Part shown: positions 48,326 to 60,209 of the stretch, piece by piece
Layout: every line of letters starts with the position of its first letter
How positions within the stretch are numbered: position 1 is the first letter of the stretch
Origin: Pterobdella sp. o SKG-2022
Taxonomy: Eukaryota; Annelida; Clitellata; Hirudinida; Piscicolidae
Length of the DNA: 64,000 nucleotides
Direction of reading: 5' to 3'
NCBI GenBank assembly: GCA_964035795.1
Contig: OZ038322.1
Location: 1,027,281 to 1,091,280, forward strand
Program-made: the position numbers and the translations under genes
Notes under the pieces: model-generated
Told to the model about the DNA's origin: nothing
What the model saw: the letters and a program-made list of their open reading frames with translations, nothing else
Databases searched by the model: none

Positions 48326-49339
48326 ACACATTTAGAATCTTTGCTTGTGACCTCATTCCGCAAATAATCCACAGCGATAGGATGGAAATAAGTTTTGGAA
48401 AGGACAAAATTTTGAATATTTATTTCCACTTTTACACTTTAATAATTTCGCATGATTAGTTTTTGACATTAAATTATACGCTTCTAAATTTCTTTTTTGG
48501 TCGCCAGGTTGGAATGTTTAATGAGATATAATGAAAATGGATTGAGAAATATTATTAAAGGAATTGTTATCATAATGAGACATCATGTTAAATGTATATA
48601 TTCAATATCAAAAACCAAAACCTCACTATAAATAGAAAAAACCTTGATGAGTAAATAAAAGTTGGAAGCACTAGCACTAAAAAAGAATATAAAAATATAG
48701 CTGCTATGTTACTGCTCAAAACACTTGGAGTAAGACTGGAAAGAAGCGTGAAAGGCTGGAAGATTAATACCTCAAAATATTTCTCATATTCAGTGTGTCT
48801 CAATCCTATTTAAAGTTTCAAACAACTAAGGCTTAATATACATTTACCAACGAAATATTATCATATGAGGTTTTTAAACTCTGCTTATAATTTAATATCA
48901 AATAAATTCACTTATTAAACGTACACACTTGAGGGAAGTTTTGAAGAGAGTGCTTGCACTACTTTTACAAAAAATTAAATTTTTAAAATGTCGCAGATGA
49001 ATTTAATTGTTTTTAATGGCACTGAACAGAGTCATTGAAATATTTTGGTGGCTTTTGTACTCATGAAAAGCAATCTGACAAAATTGACTTTCAAAGGGAA
49101 ACTTTCGTTCTTATATGAACAAAAGACACAACTGTTTTTATGAGAATTTAAACAAGAAATTTTGATCAAAGAACGTTTGAATGTTAGCACAAAAAAAATA
49201 ATTTGCTGCTGGAAAGTCTTTAAAAATATTTTTACATGTAAAAACTCATTTCCGCTTGAAAATTTTTTTTTGAACTCGTACAAATTTTGTGTCAAAACTT
49301 CATTTAGAGAGCAGAATGCTTTTTTGAGAAACGCCAAAA

Positions 49340-49539
49340 AAAAGAAAAAATTTAAAAAGAGTTGTGTGGAAGAGTGGATGAAGAGGAGGAAAAAGAGGAG
49401 GTTGGACGTGGATTGGAGACTGGAAGACAGGGATGGTTGGTTGGATACAGACCTGATGACGACGTACTCCGAGTTAGAGCGGGATGAATCTGATTGTACC
49501 CTTCTCTCACTTTTCGCCCCTGTGGTTGAAATATGTTGA
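49340..49539 (+). CDS. Unrecognised open segment, possible exon
   Basis: This reading is open to a stop at 49539 and has more balanced, coding-like composition than its surroundings. It is strongly charged (MKRRKKRRLDVDWRLEDRDG, then WLDTDLMTTYSELERDESDC). There is no conserved domain I recognise. The upstream side is A-rich without a convincing polypyrimidine tract, so a splice acceptor is doubtful. It could be a terminal exon of an unannotated + strand gene, an alternative cytoplasmic tail, or chance. I give no function. Confidence 0.2.
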
Positions 49540-50307
49540 AATATTCTCGTTGGATTTGCTTTATAATATATTTATAAGAGAGGGCGAAAAACTATGTAGA
49601 AATAAATTGAAAGTTGAACATTTTATGGAGCATTATGAGACCTTTTTTGAGAGTAGCGAAGGCAAAAGTAATGCCGACTTCGTTTTCAGCCACAACTTTA
49701 TATCTTTTGAATGAGTTCTCACTCAATTGTTTTAATGTCTTTTTTGTTTGCAAACGTCCATCGCTTAAACCCTGAGTTGAAATTGTGCAAATCAGAATTA
49801 ATGCTATGAGTAGATTTGCAATGGAAATTGAAGAATATTTTGTACATAAGACTAAGTACTTGAAGTTTATTTGAGAATAAACCTTCTAAAACACCCACCC
49901 AGCTCTATTTTCAACTCAGCTTTTCAAGTAGTTTTTTAAAATAAATTTTTTTGTATAGTTTTCTTGTGAATAAGTCAATGACATGAGTGACGCAAAAGGT
50001 GACTAAGTTTTGATCATTTTCTTTTTTAGCATTTTTAAACTTTTCTCTTAATTTTCCAAATGTCAGAATCGTTCAAAAACGAATCAAGCCACATAACTCA
50101 TAAACCAGGTTTACTAAGATCACAACTTCAATCTGAATCTCACCCATAACCAGAACAGCAAACTTAAAGAAACTTTCAATGAGTTCAGCATGAAAATAGA
50201 CTTCTACAAAAAGTAGAAGAGTCAATAAAAATTCTCTCAATAGGTTTTGATGAAAAGTTCTTTGTTGTTGTGATATTGTTTTATCTGTATATTTTGCAAA
50301 GTTCAAT

Positions 50308-50960
50308 CCACCTCCATGCACCCTCATCCACCTCCATCCACCCTCATGCACCTCCATGCATCCTCATCCACCTCCATCCACTATCATCCACCTCCATGCA
50401 CTCTCATCCACCTCCATGCACCCTCATCCACCTCCATGCACTATCATCCACCTCCATGCACTCTCATCCACCTCCATGCACCCTCATCCACCTCCATGCA
50501 CCCTCATCCACCTCCATGCACCCTCATCCACCTCCATGCACCCTCATCCACCTCCATGCACCCTCATCCGCCTCCATGCACCCTCATCCACCTCCATGCA
50601 CCCTCATCCACCTCTATGCACCCTTATCCACCTCCATGCACCCTCATCCACCTCCATTCACCCTCATCCACCTCCATGCACCCTCATCCACCTCCATGCA
50701 CCCTCATCCACCTCTATCCACCCTCATCCACCTCCATCCACCCTCATCCATCTCCATCCACCCTCATCCACCTCCATGCACCCTCATCCACCTCTATCCA
50801 CCCTCATCCACCCTCATCCATCTCCATCCACCCTCATCCACCTCCATGCACCCTCATCCACCTCCATCCACCCTCATCCACCTCCATCCACTATCATCCA
50901 CCTCCATCCACTATCATCCACCTCCATGCACCCTCATCCACCTCCATGCACCCTCATGCA
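50308..50960 (+). repeat. 20-bp minisatellite, about 32 copies
   Basis: The unit CTCCATGCACCCTCATCCAC is repeated with variants (CATCCA for CATGCA, CTATC for CCCTC, TCTCC). Because 20 is not divisible by three, every frame reads through the same 20-residue cycle (HPHPPPCTLIHLHAPSSTSM) and all three + frames stay open for more than 200 codons. I regard these frames as non-coding. Confidence 0.93.
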
Positions 50961-51840
50961 GTTTTACTCGGTTTTGATGTAGATGGTACAATCTCATGAA
51001 AAAGTAATTCAACCACGCTATCAAATGAACTTACGAACAAAATCTGGAAAACCTCACAAATTCTGAGAAGAAGAAGGCTTGTCTTCAAACACTTGTCATT
51101 TTTATGGGCACAAAAAATGCAAACCTGCATAAAAAGAGTTCAAAGAAATATTATCGTAGAGTCATTTGTCTTTTGTGAAACTAAGTCAGAATTCTTGAAT
51201 CACATATAGAGAAGCTTTGCGTTGTCCAGTGTGTTTGAATCGTTTAAATAATGAAGCATCTTGATCGACAAATTCAGAAGAAGATTTTGATACAATAAGC
51301 ATTCAGACAACATTGGGTTTCGAGATGACCTGAAGATGATTCTAGAAAGCAGCTGAAAAGAGTTTGATTGGATGGAAAATGCCGCATGCAAGACATGCGT
51401 ATTATTTGTGATTAATCTGATAGAAGCATGGCACCTTTGTGATTCATGTAAGAGAATGACATGAAAGAAAGTGTCTGCAATCTTTTTGACGTTAACAAAG
51501 GAAACTCAAGAAATTTTCGAGAAAAAGTTATTGAAACTGATGGAAGTTTAAATGACTTTTAAAGAGAAGCATGTTTGCAGAGAGGTTGAATATGAGGATT
51601 CAATTGGTGCTACTATTTAAAAAACAATGAAAAACAAAAAAAACCTTCTCAATTGAAAAATTAATTTAAAAACAAAAAATGTATGAGAAAATCGTTCAAA
51701 GCGCAGCAAACGATTTGTTTGGAACGAGATACTACCATCAAAAGAGATGCAGATAATGCTAATCACTTGGTCTTTTTATCTGATAACTATCAAAGCATGC
51801 ATTATTGAACGATTGGATGATAAGAGGGCTGCGTTCATAC

Positions 51841-54800
51841 CATGTTAGTGATGACTGATTCTTCATCATGGCTTTCCTCCCAGTCTGCAAACTTTGCTTC
51901 TCTCACTGAAGTGATTATATTTGGTATATTTTTCATTTATTTTAATGCACTTTAATTGAATGAATCTACCTTTCTTGTCAAATTATCTCCATCAAATCCT
52001 TTTAAAACATCATATAAAAGTCGTCAACAGTTTCCTTCTCAATTTTTTTACCCTGCCTCCATTTAAATCTAACAACATCAATAATCATTTACGCCCATAT
52101 TATAGCAAAATTTAGTACATTTAATAAGCACAAATAGCTAGAATTTTCATTAAGTATAGCCTTACCATACTACGTTAGCAACCAATCAATACCTCATATT
52201 ACAGATGGGTTTTAAATAACAAACGTACTGGCATCCCAGTAGAATGCCACCAGATGAGGGTTGGAGGAAGCCACGCAGACCAGTTCCACATCTCTCTCTT
52301 CGGCAGATGCTTCAGTTTCAGAGCACGTGATTAATGGTTTGTCTGCGCCATCATGGTTGGGGAATAACTTTAAATCAAGGTATTTAAACATCTCCAAATC
52401 TCTCCATACAATATTGATTGTAAAACTTTTGTTTTGAAAGGTTTTTTTTATGGAACTATTATAAGTTGAAACAACATTTAAAAGTGAACTTACGTTGTAC
52501 ACGAAGTATCATACGGGAAACCGAAGTGTTGAGGGAGGAATTGGCATGCTGTTGCTTACCTTGCGCCACACAACTCATTTCCGTGTGGTCTTCAGAGGCG
52601 TCGAATGTGAAGTTTTGTGCAAAAATAAACGTGACGTAATCAACAACATTTAAACCACGTGTTCCTCGCACTATGACGTCAAATATCGTTTTAAATTTTT
52701 TCGTGACGTCACGAGAATTGACAAATATTTTCAAAATTGTTTCGTTGGAATGGCTAACTGCAGTGCACGTGACCAAATGTTCTTCCCCCTCCCTCACCAC
52801 CATCCTTTGTGGTGGGCTTACGGGTTGAGGGAGAAGGGCTTTGTTGTTGAGGGTGGGTCGGTTTATGAGGTTGTTGTAGATGTTTATTTGATTATTTTTA
52901 TTTTGAATGGCGTTCTTGTGAGCTTTGGTGTTTTTGTGAGGTATTAACGACCAAACACCACGGGGTATGCGTACAAAATCTCTCTGTAAGTAGTGTGTTG
53001 GAGGGGTGGGTGGCAAGGAGGGGTGTCGAGATTGGTTGGTTGTGTCGATGTGTGTTTCAGGGCTTGTGGGATTCCTAAAGAAGACATTATAAGTAAGTTT
53101 GGAAAGATTTGTTGGTGAAGGAATTTCGATGTGTTTAGTTGGTAGTTCCACTAACGTTTCACCGGTGATTTTTGCGTTGTTTTTGATTTCATTGACATAT
53201 GATGGAGTGTTCATTTTTTTTCCTTTGTTTGAAATCATTCCCGAAATAGATAGTTCGCCAATTTTTCTCAAAAAACTTTCATGATTAAGTTTTCTCCATT
53301 CATTTTTTGAAGCGTCTGTGGAGAGGTCTGTACCATCAGTCGCCTTCAAGCCACTTGATTTGAATTCCAACTCAAACCTCGTGGCATTTCTGGCATGTTT
53401 TATCAAATATCGTATCCTTCTTTCGTTTTTTATTCTTTCTCGTTCTTCAAAACTTCTGTTTTTTAACTTTTCAGCGATTTTTTGTGGTATTGGATATTTG
53501 TTTTTCTTTGGTGCTGTGTGCCGTTTGGAGTTTTGTTTTTGTTCGAGAAGAAAATGTGAGTTATGTTGTAGGAAATCCGGAGTAGCATTTTGTGAGATAG
53601 AAGATGTGTTTTTGATTTCAAGCTTCAAGACATGAGGGGGATCTGTAAAGAATTGAAATCGATTAACTAATGTTTTGGCAAGGATGTTAAAATTTCTTCA
53701 AGTACAGTTTACGTGTGTCCGTGTTTCTTGAAAATATTTCGAGTTTCAAAAAAAAAAAATTTTTGAAAGTTAATTTTTTAAAAGCAAAGTTGGAAACTTG
53801 GAAGTTTTCTGATAGAAAGACATCTTTAAAACCTCAATAGAACATTTTCTGCAAACTTTTCTTCATCTTTCATTGATTTACTTTTAGCAGCCATTCTATC
53901 GGTTTGTTTTTGCTATGAACTGCTTTTTCTCCTTTTTAAAGTATTTCATTTTCAATTTTTTGTTTTCATTAGTTTATTTAATAATTATTATTTTTTTACA
54001 AAACCTTAAATTTTTTCTTCTTCTTGTTCCTCGTATTCACTCTAAACCTATGTCGTGCTCTCGGGATTTTCTACTTAGTTTTTCTAAATTATCTTCTCCT
54101 TCTCCTCGGATCGTTAGGCGGCGCGTTTTCTTCTTCAATCTCAAATCTTGTAGTTCTTCTTCTGTTCTCAATAGTATTTCATCATCCACTTCTTCTTTTT
54201 CCAGTTCTACGTTCCCACACCTATCTCTTATTTCCTCTTCTCACCTAAAATCTAAATCTTCTTTTGTCAATTCTAATTCATCCAACTCATTTCATAACTC
54301 TTCTAAACTTTTTAAATCCATTAATATATCTTTTCTTAACATAAGATCTCTTAATAACAAATTCATTCATGTTTTTAATCTCCTTTCTGATTCCAATCTT
54401 GACTTTCTAGTTCTCAGTGAAACTTGGCATGAATCTGCTTCTTCTCCTTCTCTTATCTCTGTTTGTCCTTCCTCTTATTCTTTCCTTGAACTTGCTCGTG
54501 CTTCTCAAAGTCCTCTTTCTACCTTTTTTTCCAATTATGGAGGAATCTGTCTTTTTTACAAATCTACCTTTTCCTCCTCCAAAACTTCTCATCTTAATTT
54601 TAAATCTTTTGAATCCTTTATCTCTTCTTTTAAATTTGGTACTCTCACTCTGTTTATTGCTGTTATTTATCGACCTTCTTCTTATCTCTCTTCATTTATT
54701 AATGATTTCTCTGCCTTACTTGAATTTCTATATACTCTTTTCTCTCTTTTTTATATTGTAGGTGACTTTAACATTCAATTTAATATCAAAACTAATTTCT

Positions 54801-57800
54801 ACACTAACGAATTTCTAGAACTTCTTGAACTTTCTAATCTTTCTCAACATTGTCATTTTGCCTCTCATTCTTCTGGCAACACCATTGATCATTTCATCAC
54901 ATCATCCTTTATCAAACCCATTAGTATTCTTACTCACCCAATCTCCTTCTCTGATCACTATTTTATTCAACCTTCTTTCCCTGCCAACCCCATTAAATTC
55001 TCCTCTACTGTCAAGGTATTTACTCGTTCTTGGTCTCAACTTGACAAAACACTTTTCATTCAACTTCTTTCGGCTTCTTCTGTTGAGTCTTCTTCTTTCA
55101 CTGACGTTGATGACTTTTTTCTTGCTCTAGTCTCTGTCTCTCTTCTATTCTTTCATGCAGTGACTCCATGCATCTAAAGCTTGATCCCTTAACATTTAAG
55201 TTCATCTATCTTTCTAAGTCTAAAGCTCTTCCTTCCTCTCTCACTTTCCATTATGATCTCCGAACTAACTATCTATCCCTTCTCCTCTATTCACTGTTTT
55301 GTCTTTTTCCTTGATTTCTCTTTTTCTTTCAATCCTCAAATCCTCCCTGTTGCTTCTTCTTGTTTTTTTTTCACCTACATCTTATCAGACAGATCTCTTC
55401 TTATCTCGATGATGCCTCTCTTAAGATTTCTGTGTGCTCTCTTGTTCTTTCCCGACTTGATTACTACAACTCTTTGTACTTTAATTTTTCTAAATCTACT
55501 CTTTACCCTCTAACTGAAGCTTTCAACTCTGCTGCATGCCTAGTCTCTCATACTTTCGAATTCTCTCATATCTCTCTATCTCTTGTCGATCTTCACTGGC
55601 TACCTCTTCACTTTCGCTTTTTCTTCAAAATCTGTTCTCTCATGTACAAAATTTCTCATTTTACTTCGCCTTCCTATCTTTCTAACCTTTTACTACCTCC
55701 AAAACGTGCCGGCCTACGGTCCTCTACTCGTTCTCAACTTTTCATTATCTCTCTCTCTCACTTCTACGCTAAATCTGCTTTTTCATTTTCTGGTCTACTT
55801 CTTTGGAACTCTCTTTTTCCTAATCTCAAATCCTCTCTCTATTCTATTTTTCTTAGAAATTTAAAAACCTACCTTTTCAAGCAGTTCATAGTAGAGCGCC
55901 TTTGAACGATGCGTAAAAGGCGCTATAAAAATAACTAATTATTATTATTATTCTTATTATTAATATCTTCCAACTGCCATTAGCGAGAACCTCATTGGCA
56001 CAAGCATTTTGTTTGATATTGATTGCTTCACTTTTAAATATTTCCTCAATGATACTCCTTGCACCACAATATGAAACGAAATTTCAATTAGAAAATCACT
56101 ATTATCAATCCTATTCATCATCCATCCGTTTTTTTATCCATCCATCTATCATCCATGCATGCATGCATCCATCAATCCATGCATCCATCCATCCATGCAT
56201 CTATCGATCCATCATCCCCCTTCAATAACAACCCCCTCATCCACCGAGCCATCCAAACATCTATTCCTTCAAACCACACTTGGATCCATGTAATCTACTT
56301 GTTTATTGAAGCTTCAAACACAAACAGAGTTTTGGATCAGCAACAAAACATCGCTTGTCATTGAAACATCACTAATTCGCAGCATTCACTGCTCTTCCAT
56401 GTTTCCCCACCATCGATCCCACGCAGCCATAAGGATTGTTGCTTTTTATTTCTCTTTTACGTTTCATATAAACCACTCTTTTAGAGTTTCAGTATTTGAA
56501 GTGTTTCAATTTGTTTGATAGAAAAATAATTTTCTATAACTAAAACATTAGTTTGTTTAAACTGGAGTTATTTTCTGTTATGAGCATTAATAATACTTTA
56601 TTGATATTTTGTCTGCATAAATATATACTTTTCCAAGTTTCTTTTTTGAATTTTTTATGAAGCATAACAGAGCAAGCAACTTAAATGATAAGAACAATTA
56701 AAAACAATTAAATTGGCAACAAAAACGAAAAATATTTTGTTGGAAATATAGAAAAATCAATAAAAAAAAAACAAAAAAAATGCAAAACAACAATGAGAAA
56801 AAATTGAATAAAATTAATTTGGGTCGATTAAACCAAAATGGCGGGAGTTCAAATCCCGGGTAGAGAAATGTTTCAGTGGATTTTTAAATTTTGGAATAAA
56901 TGTTTTTAAAACTTCAAAAGTTTAAGATTGATAATGTGGACATCAAAAATAAATATAAAACTATTATTATTTTTAGTTATTTTATTAGGATTGTAAAAAC
57001 TTATGATTGTTAAGGGGGTAAGAGTGTATTAACATCGAAGAGTGCAAAAAAAAAAACAATGAAATTGAAGAAAAACAAAAAAAATCCCAATATTTAAATG
57101 ACAATATAAAAACAAATGATAATAAACAGCAACAAAAGCACGGTTATTGATTGAATCATCAGACATCGAATCCTTAATCCCCAAACTTGCAACCTTCAGT
57201 GACAGTCAGTGCAAAGAATGGTGTGACAAAAAAACCTCACCCCATCTACACCACCAACAACCTCGCCCACCACCACCATTCCTCCTTCCTTTCGCACACC
57301 ACTCCTTACACCACCCCATTACTCCTCACACCACAACCAACCCTCCCCACCCCCATCAACCTGCCATCAAAACAGTATGATAAAGACTACCAAGCACAGT
57401 GGATTTCTTGCCAAACCATTCACACCTGTATTGGCCGGTGTCTGCAGCCGTTATGTCTGTGGTTATTAGTTTTTTGTCGTTTGTTTTTATTACTCTTATT
57501 TTTTCATTCTCATTTATTTTTATTATTATTTTTTCCGTTTTTTATTATTATTCTTGTTATTAATTGTTTATTTTTATTATTATTATTGTTATTAATTGCT
57601 TATTATTATTTTTGTTATAAATTGTTTATTATTATTATTGTGATTTGTGGAGGTTACTGATTGGTTGATATAAATGAATAAAAGTTCGCAAACTTAACCA
57701 TGAAATATATTGATCAAATAATGCTTTATGTAATCATTTCCAAGCTGTTTCAATGCCTTATACTGCCATGAATGTTGGAAGAATTTTTCAGTTTTTGACT

Positions 57801-59895
57801 CGAAAATATTTCTGAAGATCAATTTTGAGATATTTGATGTGAAGTTTAACATGGGAAGTGAAAGTGAATGACACATGGAAAATGACACTGCAAAAGTAGA
57901 CGGATGCTCACGTCTGCAAATCCGTTTGTCTTGTTGCCGCAAGAAGAAAACTGAGCGAGAAATTTTTTTGATTCTATTGGAGAAAAAATCAATGCCTAGC
58001 TTAAGTATAAAATTTGAAACAAAAAAAAATTTAGTTTATCAAAATAATTTTCTTGGAGAAATTTATGTTTCCGGGGATTTTAGACAAAAAAAATTTTTTT
58101 AAATCAAAATTATTTAAAAGACAGTCAGCAGTTATGAAAGCATTTTGAGATGATACAAATCAAAGATAGCTGCAAAATTCAACAGTTCTGCAACTTTTTC
58201 AAAACCGGCTTAAAATCATCACCACGAAATATGAATACTTGTGACAGCCCATTTCTTCATCATTTTTGTCTTTCATTCCTATCCAAAACAAAAAAGCAAA
58301 GATACCATATAAGAACGTTATTGGTTGGTTGCAAATTTAAATGATTTTAATGAGAGGTCTACGTGAGGACAACAAACGAGCAACTAGAATTTGTGAATTT
58401 GAAAGATCTTTTCTTTACAAACTCAGTCTTTTATATATGTTTTTATAGAAATTATTTGTTTCCAGGCATGCTTTTTGTTATTTATGAATTGGAATTCTAA
58501 ACTTTCAAATCTGAAAGTCAATATTGGTTAATTGAAATTATTTAGTGAGAATAATCACATAAAATGGCGAAAAGTAAAATTATTTGAAAACATGTGATAA
58601 AAAATCAAAAACTGACCCAATTAATTTAAATTGACCCAATAAAAATTTGGATCATATTTCTTATGAATGAATCATCCATCCAGACAACCAATAGGATCAC
58701 AAAACTAAAAATAAAAAAACACAAATGCTGATATAAAACAAAACTCATAAAAAATGACATAACGACGACTGCGCACAAACCTCTAATGAGCAGCACCATC
58801 TTGCACTTTGGTTTCTCAACTTTGATGCTGACGTCAAAACGGTGGGTGTACAAGAAAGGAGGAAGGATGTTCCCCTGGTTGTTTATGGGAGTCTCAATGA
58901 CGTCATAATATTCGTTGGAAAAGTTGGAAATGGTAGTTTGGAGGTTGACGTCACTATCTCTGAATTGAGGGCGGAAGTGGTTCATTTGTCGTGTTTTTAT
59001 CTCACTTTTAAAACTTCTTACAGCGATTGATTCAAGGGAGACGATGTGTTTTGGAAGGGTTTTGTTAAAATGAGAAGAATAATGATGTGAGGGTGGTGGA
59101 GGAAAGTTGGAGAAGGAATAGTGGTTGTGGAAGTTATGTTCTTCTCGAATTTTATCCTTCATGAATTCAGCGAGGTATTTTTCATGGGAGCTAAGAGCGT
59201 TCAAATGTTGAGTGTGAAAATCGTTGTTTTCCGCATCGAACTCAAAGCCTTTTTTGAAATTTTTCGGAAGCTGGGTATTTATTTATTTTGGGTGTTATTC
59301 ATTAACAACTTGAATTATTTAAATATATCTACAGCATGAATAATAAAACCAAAAGGCTCCAAAGAGAAAAATTAAGCTTTTTTTACAAAATTCCTTTTTT
59401 CTCCGTATGACAATCTCTATTGGAAAGCTATTTTTGAAAGTCTAAAGCAATTTTTAGTAACTGAATTTTCAATTTCAAAGTACCATAAAATTTTTTTCAA
59501 AAAATTTATTTTGATAAAAATTTTATCACTCAAACTCATCAGGCATTCACCGAATATCTTTGACTGCACTCTCAATACAAACTCTCATCAACTCATGCAC
59601 CTAACTTTACCCCTACAAATTAAAAGCTTCTCTTAATACTTCAACAGTTTTTTTCTAAATGCAGGTTACCATTATTAATATGAGTTTCAAGTTTCTCAAA
59701 AGTCTGCGTTGACACATACACCACTTCAAGATTTATAAATTAACCTTGCGGTTTGTGGTGGTTTTTGACTAACCTTTTGAATCTTTGTCCAAGTGATAGG
59801 GTTGTAAAACCTGTTGAATTCCCGCAGTTCGAATTCACACTCCAGTCTCAAGTTGTCTCCTCTTCTGCCCACCACAACCTCCCCTCTTGCCCAGC
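51841..59895 (-). CDS. Immunoglobulin-superfamily protein with large inserts (partial)
   Basis: Minus-strand exons: A 59774-59895, B 58781-59270, C 57391-57456, D 52494-53642, E 52229 to about 52399, and a tentative F 51841-51884. A-D have good or acceptable splice sites and exactly matching phases; the acceptor of E is weak. About 665 codons through E. Exon A carries the first half of a V-type Ig domain (GRRGDNLRLECEFELREFN, PITWTKIQK). B has about 120 polar residues and then the D/E strands (FLYTHRFDVSIKV, CKMVLLIR). C has the F strand with its Cys (DITAADTGQYRCEWFGKKS). D continues into the next linker (DPPHVLKLEIKN), runs through about 260 low-order residues, then a second Ig domain (VREGEEHLVTCTAV ... 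EDHTEMSCVAQGKQQ). E starts a third (RDVELVCVASSNPHLVAFYW). Ig tandem proteins act in cell adhesion or recognition. Signal peptide, membrane anchor and C-terminus were not found. No family assignment. Confidence 0.8.
53915..55177 (+). pseudogene. LINE APE endonuclease ORF, RT deleted
   Basis: An open frame of about 420 codons. The first ~130 residues are hydrophobic/Ser-rich with no clear ORF1. The endonuclease then has SFLNIRSLNNK (catalytic Asn), VLSETWHES (catalytic Glu), GGICLFYK, AVIYRPSS, YIVGDFNIQF (Asp/Asn), and FSDHYFIQP (Asp-His). All catalytic motifs are present, so the endonuclease frame is intact although the RT is missing. After 55177 the frame changes and continues LDPLTFKFIYLSKSKALPSS before the C-terminal domain (RLDYYNSLYFN, LVDLHWLPLHF, LLLWNSLFPNLKSS, LRNLKTYLFKQ). 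Confidence 0.8.
53915..55963 (+). mobile_element. CR1-type LINE copy lacking the RT core
   Basis: The APE endonuclease (53915-55177) is followed after only about 200 bp by the CR1-type C-terminal domain (about 55380-55905). The 3' end is GAGCGCCTTTGAACGATGCG, GGCGCTATAAAAATAACTAA and (TTA)n. The RT domain that should lie between is absent. The element is antisense in the intron between exons D and C of the Ig gene. Its + strand is very pyrimidine-rich throughout, unlike the CR1-type LINE at 6.4-10.9 kb, so it belongs to a different subfamily with a similar 3' terminus. Confidence 0.85.
56120..56216 (+). repeat. (ATCC)n microsatellite with GCAT interruptions
   Basis: About 95 bp of ATCC/CATC units broken by ATGCATGCATGC and ATCGATCC, in the Ig-gene intron downstream of the LINE. 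Confidence 0.88.
57460..57650 (+). repeat. (TTATTATT)n-rich tract beside Ig exon C
   Basis: Imperfect TTA/TTG trinucleotide repeats. On the gene's sense strand this is A-rich sequence immediately upstream of the exon C acceptor, where a pyrimidine tract would be expected. The branch-point-like ACTAATAAC lies about 7-15 bp before the AG. Confidence 0.7.
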
Positions 59896-60177
59896 CTGCA
59901 CAGTTTCAATGTTTTGGAGATAAAGTGCATTACAAATTAAAAGTTTCTCTACATTTCGTTCCATAGTTTCCACGTGAAATTCTTTTGAAGAAAAGTTAAT
60001 TTAGATAAAAATGTTTGTTGACACAAAGTTTATATATCGATTTGAGTCATCACTTTCAACTAGAAGTTTATTCCAAATTAGATTTCATTTACAAGGGTTT
60101 CTAAAATATAGTTGTGACTTGTTTAAATAAAATGTCAGTTGGTGGAGGTTGTGGAACTTAGATGTGACATGCGAAAT

Positions 60178-60209
60178 GGGGTTAGGGGGGTGGTATGGGG
60201 GAGGAAGGG
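60178..60209 (+). other. G-quadruplex-forming motif
   Basis: Four G-runs (G4, G6, G5, G3) are separated by loops TTA, TGGTAT and AGGAA, fitting the G3+N1-7 rule. It stands out in this AT-rich DNA. It is on the non-template (opposite) strand relative to the Ig gene, upstream of exon A. Confidence 0.7.

Larger units (their letters stand above)
48326..51840. other. Intergenic region between innexin and Ig genes
   Basis: Two genes converge here (innexin + and Ig gene -). AATAAA hexamers occur downstream of the innexin stop (for example near 48654). One unexplained open stretch (49340-49539) and a 20-bp minisatellite (50308-50960) are listed separately. The remaining 3' exons of the Ig gene should lie here, but I found none I can support. 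Confidence 0.5.

Noticed and set aside
50270..50999. Three overlapping frames of 208-235 codons, His/Pro/Ser-rich
   Set aside because: They are translations of the 20-bp minisatellite; the same peptide cycle in every frame shows it is repeat-driven.
56821..56870. tRNA-like B-box (GGGAGTTCAAATCCCGGG)
   Set aside because: The upstream sequence has no A-box, D arm or acceptor stem, so it is neither a tRNA gene nor a clear SINE head.
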